Assembly: GCA_041642035.1 (NCBI GenBank)
Contig: JBEPXC010000241.1
Coordinates: forward strand, 1-5,677
Origin: SKVR01 sp041642035
Lineage (GTDB): Bacteria > Bacteroidota > Bacteroidia > Bacteroidales > UBA7960
Direction of reading: 5' to 3'
DNA length: 5,677 nucleotides
How positions within the stretch are numbered: position 1 is the stretch's first letter; every line of letters starts with the position of its first letter. The notes below the pieces were generated by a model that worked only from the letters and a program-made list of their open reading frames with translations, was not told the DNA's origin and made no database searches. The translations under genes were made by a program, and so were the position numbers. Shown piece after piece: positions 1 through 5,677 of this stretch.

Positions 1-944
1 TTGATTTATTTCAGCTTCGTCCCAACAGCATCATGGAGATTTACGAGATATCTTCTGAATCTATCGCGCTGGAAGGTAAAAAATCAGAGGCTGATGTTTT
101 GCTGATTAATTTTCAATCGCTCATCAGGTTGGAACAGTCGGGCTTAAAAGAGGTATCCGAAATATTGACCACTTTCGAGAAAACCATGGAGATTATAGAG
201 CATAACCTTCAGAACAACCCACAGGATAAGAGGTTTTATGAGCCTGCCAAGGCTAATATAGAAAGTTTGTTCGAGCCCTATGCCACTTGCGAAAACATCG
301 TAACGCTCTATGGCCCACAATTTGAAAAGAATCCTGAAAACATTGAACTGCTCGAAAAAATAACGTCCATGCTCGACAAAGCAGGCTGCAGTGACTCGGA
401 ATTGTTTTATCATACAACCCTTAAGTTGCACAACCTGAAACCTACTGCTGAATCCGCTTTCCTGATGGGGCGCATGGAAAATTCTGCAGAAAATTACACC
501 AGGGCCATTAATTATTTCCAACAAGCTGTAGATCTTTACGAAAACGACGAAGATAAATTTACCGCCTTGCTTATGATGTCGGATATCAGCTACAGGCAGC
601 TGCGTCAATTCAGTCAGGCAAGATCCTATGCCTTGCAGGCAGCAGAATTTGATCCCAATAACGGTAGACCTTACCTGTTGATCGGCGAAATGTATGCAGC
701 CTCTTCCAGCCAGTGTGGAGACAATGATTTGAGTAAAGCCGCGGTGTATTGGGTAGCTGTTGACAAATTTGTACAGGCACGTAATGTGGCACAGGATGAT
801 ATTGTTAAAGAAAGAGCTACTGAGCTGATCAATACTTACAGCCAGTATTTCCCCAACAAAGAGCTTACCTTTTTCCATGGTCTTTCAGAAGGAGATACCT
901 ATAGAGTTAATTGTTGGATTAACGAAACTACCAGAGTAAGATAA
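1..944 (+). CDS. Tetratricopeptide-repeat protein, 5'-truncated by the window edge
   Basis: The frame is open from base 3 to the TAA at 942-944, giving 313 visible residues. The ATG at 33 is probably internal: codons 3-32 read DLFQLRPNSI with no stop, and no signal peptide follows that ATG. From memory, Bacteroidota relatives are roughly 430-450 residues with an N-terminal signal peptide, so about a third is probably missing upstream. Counting the ATG at 33 as residue 1, two TPR-like helical pairs cover about 139-225: a unit beginning AESAFLMGRM with the A-x-x-Y-F-x-x-A pattern, then one with QARSYALQAAEFDPNNGRPY. The C-terminal tail (GLSEGDTYRVNCWINETTRV) is a block I associate with this family. 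Four or more cysteines are scattered through the protein, including CENI, GCSDS, SQCGD and VNCW. TPR folds bind other proteins; export to the periplasm is inferred from relatives. The partner and exact role are unknown. The stop lies 8 nt before lptC, suggesting one operon. Confidence 0.85.
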   Translation, partial: DLFQLRPNSIMEIYEISSESIALEGKKSEADVLLINFQSLIRLEQSGLKEVSEILTTFEKTMEIIEHNLQNNPQDKRFYEPAKANIESLFEPYATCENIVTLYGPQFEKNPENIELLEKITSMLDKAGCSDSELFYHTTLKLHNLKPTAESAFLMGRMENSAENYTRAINYFQQAVDLYENDEDKFTALLMMSDISYRQLRQFSQARSYALQAAEFDPNNGRPYLLIGEMYAASSSQCGDNDLSKAAVYWVAVDKFVQARNVAQDDIVKERATELINTYSQYFPNKELTFFHGLSEGDTYRVNCWINETTRVR

Positions 945-952
945 GGGTAATC

Positions 953-1552
953 ATGTACTCCACTTTAAAAATATTATTGTATAAAAGCATTGCCATCTTT
1001 TTTGGGATGGCAATGCTTTTTTCATGTAAGCCCGATATAAAAACCATAGAAACCATTACACGGGAAGACACTCTGCCGGTAGAAACAGCCAACGACCTGA
1101 GAATAGTTTACAGCACCTTCGGTAAGATACAAATGATCATGGAAGCTCCTACCATGCTGAGATATGAGGGAGAAGAACCCTATATGGAACTGCCTGAAGG
1201 TTTTTTGATGATCTTCTATGATTCCTTGCGGGTGGAGAGTTCGCGCATTTCAGCCCAATATGCCATTCAATATGAAAAGGATGAGCTTATTGATGCCCGA
1301 AACGATGTAGTAGTACAAAATGTGCAAAACAACGAAATGCTCAATACCGAACAACTCATCTGGGATCAGAAAAACCAAACCATCTATACCGAAAAATTTG
1401 TAAAGATCACTACGGGAGAAGAGGTTCTTTATGGAGATGGCTTTGAATCGGATGATCGTTTCAACGCCTGGGTCATAAAGAATCCAAAAGGAACCTTTTA
1501 CCTGGAATCACCCACGGAAGAAGCCGACACGCTTAATCAGGAAAATCCCTGA
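953..1552 (+). CDS. lptC: LPS export ABC transporter periplasmic protein LptC, probable lipoprotein
   Basis: This encodes 199 residues, close to the usual LptC length of about 190. In the family, LptC sits on the inner membrane with LptBFG and passes lipopolysaccharide to LptA on its way to the outer membrane. Residues 5-24 form a hydrophobic signal segment ending in LFSC with the cysteine at 25. This resembles a lipobox, although Phe at -2 is not ideal, so the protein is probably lipid-anchored rather than held by a transmembrane helix as in E. coli. The mature part shows the OstA/LptC-type beta-jellyroll pattern: DARNDVVVQN from residue 114, TEQLIWDQ, IYTEKFVKI, and YGDGF at 160-164. The ATG at 953 is chosen because it gives a complete signal peptide; the later methionines at 19 and 21 would remove it. 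AAGG lies 6-9 nt upstream as a weak ribosome site. The signal-peptide codons contain a terminator-like hairpin (983-1022). Assignment rests on pattern, size and gene order. Confidence 0.83.
   Translation: MYSTLKILLYKSIAIFFGMAMLFSCKPDIKTIETITREDTLPVETANDLRIVYSTFGKIQMIMEAPTMLRYEGEEPYMELPEGFLMIFYDSLRVESSRISAQYAIQYEKDELIDARNDVVVQNVQNNEMLNTEQLIWDQKNQTIYTEKFVKITTGEEVLYGDGFESDDRFNAWVIKNPKGTFYLESPTEEADTLNQENP
983..1022 (+). terminator. Terminator-like hairpin inside the lptC signal-peptide codons
   Basis: The left arm AAAAGCATTGCCATC (983-997) is perfectly complementary to GATGGCAATGCTTTT (1006-1020). The loop is the 8 nt TTTTTTGG, and T continues to 1022, giving a run of six T. This is the shape of an intrinsic terminator: a perfect 15-bp stem with six G-C pairs. 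It starts only 38 nt after the TPR stop, yet lies in codons 11-23 of lptC. It may end TPR transcripts, attenuate lptC when translation is poor, or be a hairpin that ribosomes normally melt. The structure is seen directly; its activity is inferred. Confidence 0.55.
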
Positions 1553-1598
1553 TATAAAACATCATACAGACTTAGGGCCCTTGCTTGGCTTTTTATTT

Positions 1599-1606
1599 TA
1601 TCTTTG
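1599..1606 (+). promoter_or_regulatory. Bacteroidota-type promoter -7 element for the CNNM gene
   Basis: TATCTTTG matches the TAnnTTTG consensus used by the main sigma factor in Bacteroidota. A TTG at 1581-1583 lies upstream, but with only 15 nt between the elements it is a poor -33 match. Transcription would start near 1611-1614, giving a leader of only about 17-20 nt before the GTG at 1631. The gene could therefore be expressed independently of lptC, although read-through is not excluded. Confidence 0.55.
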
Positions 1607-1630
1607 TAGTAAAATCAACAAAAAGTATCC

Positions 1631-2899
1631 GTGGACATCTGGACCATCATTTTAATCAGCCTTATCTTTTCTGCCTTTTTTTCAGGAATGGAGATAGCCT
1701 ATATCACAGCCAATAAACTTAAGGTTGAAGTGGATAAAAAAAGCGGTGGAATATCCGCGCGGATCATTTCTCAGTTTACAAAATCCGATTCGGGCTTTAT
1801 TTCGACCATGTTGGTGGGCAACAATGCTGCCCTGGTAGTATATGGAGTGTTTATAGCGGTGGTGTTGCGATCATTTCTTCTCCATATGCTACCCGATGCC
1901 CTTCAGAGCGAATTCATCATTTTGCTCAGCCAAACCATCATCTCTTCACTGATCATATTGTTGTTTGCCGAATTTATCCCCAAAGCCATTTTTCGCATCA
2001 ACTCCAACCAGATTCTGAGCTTTTTTGCCATACCTGTATCCATCATTTACTATCTGCTCTACCCCATTGTTTTTATGACCCTGGGCTTGTCTAATTTTAT
2101 CTTACAAAAGATCTTCAACATAAAAATGGATGAGAAGCCAAAAGCTTTTGACAGTGTAGATATTGATAATTTTATGCGGGAATTTGGAGACCAAAATCCT
2201 TCCAACAAGCGCGAGAGTATCGAAATGCAGATCTTTCTGAATGCCATAGAATTTCCCGACATTAAACTCAGGGAGAGCATGATTCCCCGAACCGAGATCG
2301 TTGCTCTGGATGAAAAGGAATCGCTGGACTCCTTCAGAGAAACATTTTCAGAGAAAGGCCTTTCCAAAATCCTGATCTTCAGAAAAAGCATTGATAATGT
2401 AGTAGGCTATGTGCATGCTTTCGACTTCTTTAAAAAGCCAAAAGATGTAAAAAGCATCATCAGGCCCCTGATGCTCGTACCTGAAACCATGCACGTAAAC
2501 AAACTGCTTAAAAGTTTTATTCAGCAAAGAAAAAGCATTGCGGTAGTGGTGGATGAATTTGGGGGCACTGCAGGCCTGATTACCATCGAAGATATCATGG
2601 AAGAGCTTTTTGGAGAAATCGATGATGAATACGATAAAGATACTTTTATTGAAAAAAAAATCAGCGACAATGAGTACATCTTTTCGGCCCGCCTGGAGAT
2701 CGACTATTTGAATGACAAGTTTGGTTTTCACCTGCCCGAATCAGAAGAATATGAAACATTAGGAGGCTTAATCATCAACCAGCATGAAAGCATACCTGAG
2801 AAAGATGAAGAAATTACCATTAAGAACTATCATTTTAAAATCACCCAGGTAAACGAAAAACGTATAGACCAGGTATTGATGAAAACAGGAGAGGAATAA
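1631..2899 (+). CDS. CNNM/CorC (HlyC)-family membrane protein with DUF21, CBS pair and CorC_HlyC domain
   Basis: This 422-residue protein has the full architecture of the CNNM/CorC family, often annotated as hemolysin-like and linked to Mg2+/Co2+ homeostasis or efflux. The DUF21 transmembrane domain covers about 1-160: a first helix running into FFSGMEIA, a second starting near STMLVGNNAA (58-67), and two more at about 96-120 and 126-158. CBS motifs follow: the first starts at MIPRTEI (217), the second at RPLM (278) and includes VVDEFGGTAG (306-315) and ITIEDIMEEL. These are the family's usual signatures. The CorC_HlyC domain occupies about 340-418. The start is GTG: an in-frame TAA lies at 1610-1612 and no ATG occurs between it and the conserved first helix. 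No clear Shine-Dalgarno is visible. CBS pairs usually sense adenine nucleotides; the transported ion here cannot be read from sequence. It is less likely to be the related gliding protein GldE, because no gliding genes adjoin it. A run of nine A occurs at 2652-2660. Confidence 0.93.
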   Translation: MDIWTIILISLIFSAFFSGMEIAYITANKLKVEVDKKSGGISARIISQFTKSDSGFISTMLVGNNAALVVYGVFIAVVLRSFLLHMLPDALQSEFIILLSQTIISSLIILLFAEFIPKAIFRINSNQILSFFAIPVSIIYYLLYPIVFMTLGLSNFILQKIFNIKMDEKPKAFDSVDIDNFMREFGDQNPSNKRESIEMQIFLNAIEFPDIKLRESMIPRTEIVALDEKESLDSFRETFSEKGLSKILIFRKSIDNVVGYVHAFDFFKKPKDVKSIIRPLMLVPETMHVNKLLKSFIQQRKSIAVVVDEFGGTAGLITIEDIMEELFGEIDDEYDKDTFIEKKISDNEYIFSARLEIDYLNDKFGFHLPESEEYETLGGLIINQHESIPEKDEEITIKNYHFKITQVNEKRIDQVLMKTGEE

Positions 2900-2993
2900 A
2901 ACATTCACTTTTGTTTATCCACATTTTTTTGAACAGGCTCGTATGGCCTGAGGGGTCTGATATCTGATAGGTAATAGCATCAATGCGGGCTAT

Positions 2994-3017
2994 GGTGACA
3001 CATTAGCTGGTGTCACA
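2994..3017. repeat. Paired GGTGWCACA motif, possible operator
   Basis: GGTGACACA (2994-3002) and GGTGTCACA (3009-3017) are near-identical copies whose centres are 15 bp apart. Each contains an odd palindrome, GTG-N-CAC. Together they also form a 7-bp inverted repeat, GTGACAC/GTGTCAC, with an 8-nt gap. No T-run follows, so it is not an intrinsic terminator. It lies about 110 bp upstream of the -7 element of the prolyl isomerase gene, so it may be a regulator-binding site or an RNA hairpin. I recognise no specific regulator. Confidence 0.35.
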
Positions 3018-3021
3018 GCAT

Positions 3022-3055
3022 AAAACCACATAAACACATTTATGAAGGGTTTTTT
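3022..3055 (+). terminator. Weak terminator-like hairpin downstream of the CNNM gene
   Basis: AAAACC (3022-3027) pairs with GGTTTT (3048-3053), and inside it CATAAA (3029-3034) pairs with TTTATG (3039-3044) around a CACA loop. The two helices are separated by a small 1x3 internal loop. A T-run spans 3050-3055. The stem is AT-rich and interrupted, and it lies about 120 nt after the CNNM stop, so termination would be modest. It is the best candidate for ending the CNNM transcript before the next promoter. Confidence 0.35.
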
Positions 3056-3123
3056 GTGATTATCTCAGGAGGGTTTGCCTGCAAATAATTTAAGGTGGTC
3101 AGAAATGGTTTTAAAAATTGTTA

Positions 3124-3131
3124 TACATTTG
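3124..3131 (+). promoter_or_regulatory. Bacteroidota-type promoter -7 element for the prolyl isomerase gene
   Basis: TACATTTG matches TAnnTTTG exactly. No strong TTTG -33 box is visible at the expected distance; the region there is T-rich (3109-3112). Transcription would start near 3136-3139, giving an A-rich leader of about 42-45 nt before the ATG at 3181. That leader has no Shine-Dalgarno, as is common in this phylum. Confidence 0.6.
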
Positions 3132-3180
3132 CAATTCAATTTAAAAACAAGTAAATCAGATTAAAGAATAGACAAATATT

Positions 3181-5301
3181 ATGGCTATAATAGGAAAAAT
3201 CAGAAGTTATTCCGGATTGCTAATTGCCGTTATAGGTATAGCACTTGCTGCATTTGTACTAGGCGATTTTATGGGCTATGGCCCATCGGGCTCACAAAAT
3301 CTTGAAGTAGGTTCAATAGGCTCTTCAAAAATAGTTTATCCCGACTTCGAGAACCGCGTTGCACAAGCGACAGAAAACTGGAGCAACCAAACCGGCAATT
3401 CAAATCCCTCTCCCAGGGAAGCATTTCAGATCAGACAGCAAGTATGGGATCAGATACTGCGCGAGAAATTGCTTTCGCAGGAGTTTGAAGAGTTGGGCAT
3501 TAAAATTTCTCCCGATGAATTAAGTGAATTAATCATAGGCAACGATCCACACCCGGTTATTCTGCAAAACTTCACCAATCCTACTGATGGCTCCTTCAAT
3601 TCTCAAAGGGTTATCGAGTTTATACAAAATCTGAATTCTATGGAGCCTTCCATTCAAAACCAGTGGTTTATGATGGAAGACTATATCCGTGAGCAAAGGA
3701 AAGAAAACAAGTATCACAATCTGATCCGCAAAGGTTACTACATGCCCGAGGCACTGGCAAAGATGGACCACCAGGAGAAGAATACCTCAGCCAGTGCGCA
3801 GGTGATGCTGAAACGGTATGGCCAGATTAACGACAGCCTGGTCGAAGTATCCGAGCGGGAACTCCGCGATGCCTATAGCAATCACAAATACAAGTACGAG
3901 CGTGAAGAATCACGCGATCTCGAATACGTTGTCTTCCCCATCTTTCCTTCCGATGAAGATCGTGAAAGCATCAGAAGAGAAATTGAACAACTCAAAACAG
4001 AACTGGAACAGGCAGAAAACACCGAAAATTTTATCAACGCCAATTCAGATGAACGTTTCAATCCAGCTTATTTATCAAGAGAAGAACTTTCTCCTGAAAT
4101 AGACAGCCTGATGTTCAATTCAGAAGAAGGAACGGTATATGGACCCTATGTTGAAAACAATGCTTTTGTAGTAGCCAAACTTGCCGATATTGCCTTTCGT
4201 CCTGATTCTATGAAAGCCTCTCATATTCTCATTTCGCACGTTGCTTCAAGAAGTGCAGGCGAGAGAACTACCCTCAACCGTGAACAGGCCCAGGCAAAAG
4301 CTGATAGTCTGCTTAGTGTGGTAAGAAGAAATCCCTCACGTTTTGCACAGATAGCTGTTGAAGTATCCGACGATCCTTCTGCCGTATCCAACCAGGGTGA
4401 TTTGGGTTGGTTCGAAGATGGTGCCATGGTACCGGGCTTCAATCAGGCCGTTCTTGACAACCCCGTTAACAGCTTTGCAGTAGCCGAATCAGAGTTTGGT
4501 TTTCATGTTATTCATATCACCGGCAAATCAACACCTACCAAAAAGGTACAGGTGGCAAGACTTACCCGCAACATCGAATATAGCAACCGTACTTTCCAAC
4601 GGGTATATGGAGAGGCCAGTGCATTTTCTTCCACCCTTCGCGACAACGACGACTTTGATGCTGTGGTAGAAGAACAGGGCCTAAGCAAACGCATAGCACC
4701 GGACATTCGTCCCATGGACAACTCTATTCCTGGCATCGAAAACCCCAGAGGTGTTATTCAATGGGCTTTTGCAGAAAGAACCGATGAAGGAAGCATATCG
4801 CAGATCTTTGACCTTGATGGCCGATTTGTAGTAGCCAGAGTAGCCAACATTAAAGAAGAAGGCATTCCTGATCTGGAAGATATCCGGGAAGATATTATGG
4901 ACATTGCCATTAAGGAGAAGAAAGCCCGGATGATCAAAGAGGAGATGCAACAAGCACCCGGTTCAACCCTTGAAGAAAAAGCTGCAAGCCTGGGATTAAG
5001 TGTTAGTACAGCAGAGAATGTACGCTTCAACAGCAACAACCTACAGGGTTTTGGAGCAGAACCCGCTGTGGTGGGGGCTATTTTTGCACTATCGCCCAAT
5101 ACCCTTTCAGAACCCGTTGCAGGCAATGCAGGCGTGTTTATGGTTGAAGTAACCAGCAAAGAGGCAGCACCTGAACCTGCCAGCATAGCTGCGCAACAGG
5201 AACAACTGGAAAGCAGCTTCCGCAATCGCGTTCCCAATGAAGCCTTCAGAGCCTTACAAGAAAGTGCCGAGATAGAAGACAACAGACACATGTTTTATTA
5301 A
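3181..5301 (+). CDS. ppiD: PpiD/SurA-type membrane-anchored peptidylprolyl isomerase (parvulin)
   Basis: This 706-residue protein has the layout of PpiD, the inner-membrane-anchored periplasmic foldase that helps newly exported proteins fold; E. coli PpiD is 623 residues. A short basic N-terminus and one hydrophobic helix at about 12-33 anchor it, with no obvious cleavage site. A SurA_N-type chaperone region follows, about 40-240, including GSSKIVYPDFENRV and QVWDQILREKLLSQEFEELG. A charged, coiled-coil-like stretch lies near 261-280. The parvulin domain spans about 345-449, with the expected motifs: ASHILIS at 346-352, DDPSAVSNQGDLGWF, MVPGFNQAV, and FGFHVIHI at 439-446. The remaining 250 residues hold two weaker sections that resemble the end of a parvulin domain (521-558 and 630-660). 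The ATG at 3181 is supported by the conserved anchor that follows. It appears to be transcribed alone, between the promoter at 3124-3131 and the terminator at 5344-5376. PpiD fits better than SurA because of the uncleaved anchor and length, but the symbol is by analogy. Confidence 0.9.
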   Translation: MAIIGKIRSYSGLLIAVIGIALAAFVLGDFMGYGPSGSQNLEVGSIGSSKIVYPDFENRVAQATENWSNQTGNSNPSPREAFQIRQQVWDQILREKLLSQEFEELGIKISPDELSELIIGNDPHPVILQNFTNPTDGSFNSQRVIEFIQNLNSMEPSIQNQWFMMEDYIREQRKENKYHNLIRKGYYMPEALAKMDHQEKNTSASAQVMLKRYGQINDSLVEVSERELRDAYSNHKYKYEREESRDLEYVVFPIFPSDEDRESIRREIEQLKTELEQAENTENFINANSDERFNPAYLSREELSPEIDSLMFNSEEGTVYGPYVENNAFVVAKLADIAFRPDSMKASHILISHVASRSAGERTTLNREQAQAKADSLLSVVRRNPSRFAQIAVEVSDDPSAVSNQGDLGWFEDGAMVPGFNQAVLDNPVNSFAVAESEFGFHVIHITGKSTPTKKVQVARLTRNIEYSNRTFQRVYGEASAFSSTLRDNDDFDAVVEEQGLSKRIAPDIRPMDNSIPGIENPRGVIQWAFAERTDEGSISQIFDLDGRFVVARVANIKEEGIPDLEDIREDIMDIAIKEKKARMIKEEMQQAPGSTLEEKAASLGLSVSTAENVRFNSNNLQGFGAEPAVVGAIFALSPNTLSEPVAGNAGVFMVEVTSKEAAPEPASIAAQQEQLESSFRNRVPNEAFRALQESAEIEDNRHMFY

Positions 5302-5310
5302 ACCTCCATA

Positions 5311-5324
5311 GAGCCCCCGGGCTC
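5311..5324. repeat. Short GC-rich inverted repeat after the ppiD stop
   Basis: GAGCCC (5311-5316) and GGGCTC (5319-5324) are inverted repeats separated by CC. As RNA it could form at most a 5-bp stem with a 4-nt loop. No T-run follows. It sits between the stop codon and the main terminator and may protect the 3' end or simply be chance. Confidence 0.3.
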
Positions 5325-5343
5325 ATACACAACTAGTAAGAGA

Positions 5344-5376
5344 CCGCCTCAAATTTTTATTTGAGGCGGCTTTTTT
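5344..5376 (+). terminator. Intrinsic terminator of the prolyl isomerase gene
   Basis: CCGCCTCAAAT (5344-5354) pairs perfectly with ATTTGAGGCGG (5359-5369) around a TTTT loop. A C and then six T (5371-5376) follow. An 11-bp GC-rich-based stem with a T-run, 42 nt after the stop at 5301, is a textbook Rho-independent terminator. Confidence 0.92.
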
Positions 5377-5627
5377 ATCTGTACATCTCTCAGGTGTATT
5401 TATCCATTTTAGGAGCTCTGATCGCCTCCCTAAGACCCCTGAACGATATATTTCAAGGCCTGCCTGTTTAATAGAAGAAAAGCGATACAGATGAATAAAG
5501 TTACATCTCATCTTCTCTCTTTTCACTCTCTTACTTCGAGTCTTTGATACATAAGAGATTCTACTTAAGGAAGTGTGTCCGGAAAGAACGAGATGAGTCA
5601 ATTTATCCCTGAGATCATCGCTTTTCG
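5377..5627. other. Non-coding stretch with no recognisable gene
   Basis: From the terminator to the next promoter I see no convincing gene. The only + strand candidate I noted is an 18-codon frame from the ATG at 5491, without a ribosome site or family resemblance. A 92-codon minus-strand frame runs through the terminator and looks spurious. A 7-bp inverted repeat, TCTCTTA (5527-5533) with TAAGAGA (5552-5558), has an 18-nt gap and no T-run. There is no tRNA-like or riboswitch-like pattern that I recognise. It is probably upstream regulatory DNA of the next gene. Confidence 0.5.
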
Positions 5628-5635
5628 TACCTTTG
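5628..5635 (+). promoter_or_regulatory. Bacteroidota-type promoter -7 element for a gene beyond the right edge
   Basis: TACCTTTG matches TAnnTTTG and is followed by a GC-containing then A-rich leader. A TTTA at 5602-5605 is a possible but imperfect -33 box, 22 nt upstream. Transcription would start near 5641. No start codon with a long frame is visible before 5677, so the gene it drives lies outside the window. Confidence 0.6.
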
Positions 5636-5677
5636 CAGGGCTAAAAAAAACAAGCATAAATCATTACAAACTAAATT

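Noticed and set aside
33..35. ATG at 33 as the true start of the TPR protein
   Set aside because: The frame stays open to the window edge with family-like residues upstream, and no signal peptide follows this ATG, so it is internal.
144..878. 244-codon minus-strand frame opposite the TPR gene
   Set aside because: It lies fully antisense to a gene with clear TPR patterns, shows no family features and no promoter; it is a shadow frame.
1007..1009. Later lptC start at Met19, which would put the hairpin outside the gene
   Set aside because: It would leave only MAMLFSC before the mature protein, too short for a signal peptide; the 953 start gives a normal one.
2934..2950. CAGGC/GCCTG hairpin just after the CNNM gene as a terminator
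   Set aside because: Only a 5-bp stem with a 7-nt loop and no following T-run.
2995..3016. GTGACAC/GTGTCAC dyad as a CRP-type site
   Set aside because: CRP needs TGTGA-N6-TCACA; here the GTGA and TCAC parts are 14 nt apart.
4758..5291. 177-codon minus-strand frame opposite the ppiD 3' region
   Set aside because: Serine- and leucine-rich low-information translation, antisense to a well-supported protein.
5491..5547. 18-codon small frame MNKVTSHLL...
   Set aside because: No ribosome site, no suitably placed promoter and no conserved features; short frames like this are expected by chance.
5323..5601. 92-codon minus-strand frame in the 3' intergenic region
   Set aside because: It runs through the strong terminator hairpin, has no recognisable family or ribosome site, and its composition looks like translated non-coding DNA.

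Overview
The window looks like ordinary core chromosome of a member of the Bacteroidota, probably of the Bacteroidales/Marinilabiliales type. The protein families and their order resemble the cell-envelope cluster I recall from that group. Three promoter-like elements fit the Bacteroidota -7 consensus TAnnTTTG (1599-1606, 3124-3131, 5628-5635). Start codons generally lack a strong Shine-Dalgarno sequence, and leaders are A-rich. Genus or species cannot be named from this sequence.

Layout, all on the + strand: (1) the 3' part of a tetratricopeptide-repeat (TPR) protein gene, open to the left window edge and ending at 944; (2) lptC, 953-1552, starting 8 nt after the TPR stop and so probably co-transcribed with it; (3) a CNNM/CorC-type membrane protein with a CBS pair, 1631-2899, with a GTG start and apparently its own promoter; (4) a 281-nt intergenic stretch with a paired GGTGWCACA motif, a weak terminator-like hairpin and a promoter; (5) a 706-residue membrane-anchored parvulin-type prolyl isomerase of the PpiD/SurA type, 3181-5301, closed by a strong intrinsic terminator at 5344-5376; (6) about 300 nt without a gene, ending in a good promoter that points out of the right edge.

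The genes share an envelope theme. LptC belongs to the lipopolysaccharide transport bridge, the PpiD-like protein would assist folding of exported proteins, and the CNNM protein is an inner-membrane protein of a family linked to Mg2+/Co2+ handling. The TPR protein is probably exported and has no known specific function.

I did not find a new multi-gene system. The most unusual signal is a perfect 15-bp inverted repeat followed by a T-run, with the form of an intrinsic terminator, lying entirely inside the signal-peptide codons of lptC. This could make lptC expression depend on its own translation, or separate it from the TPR gene.
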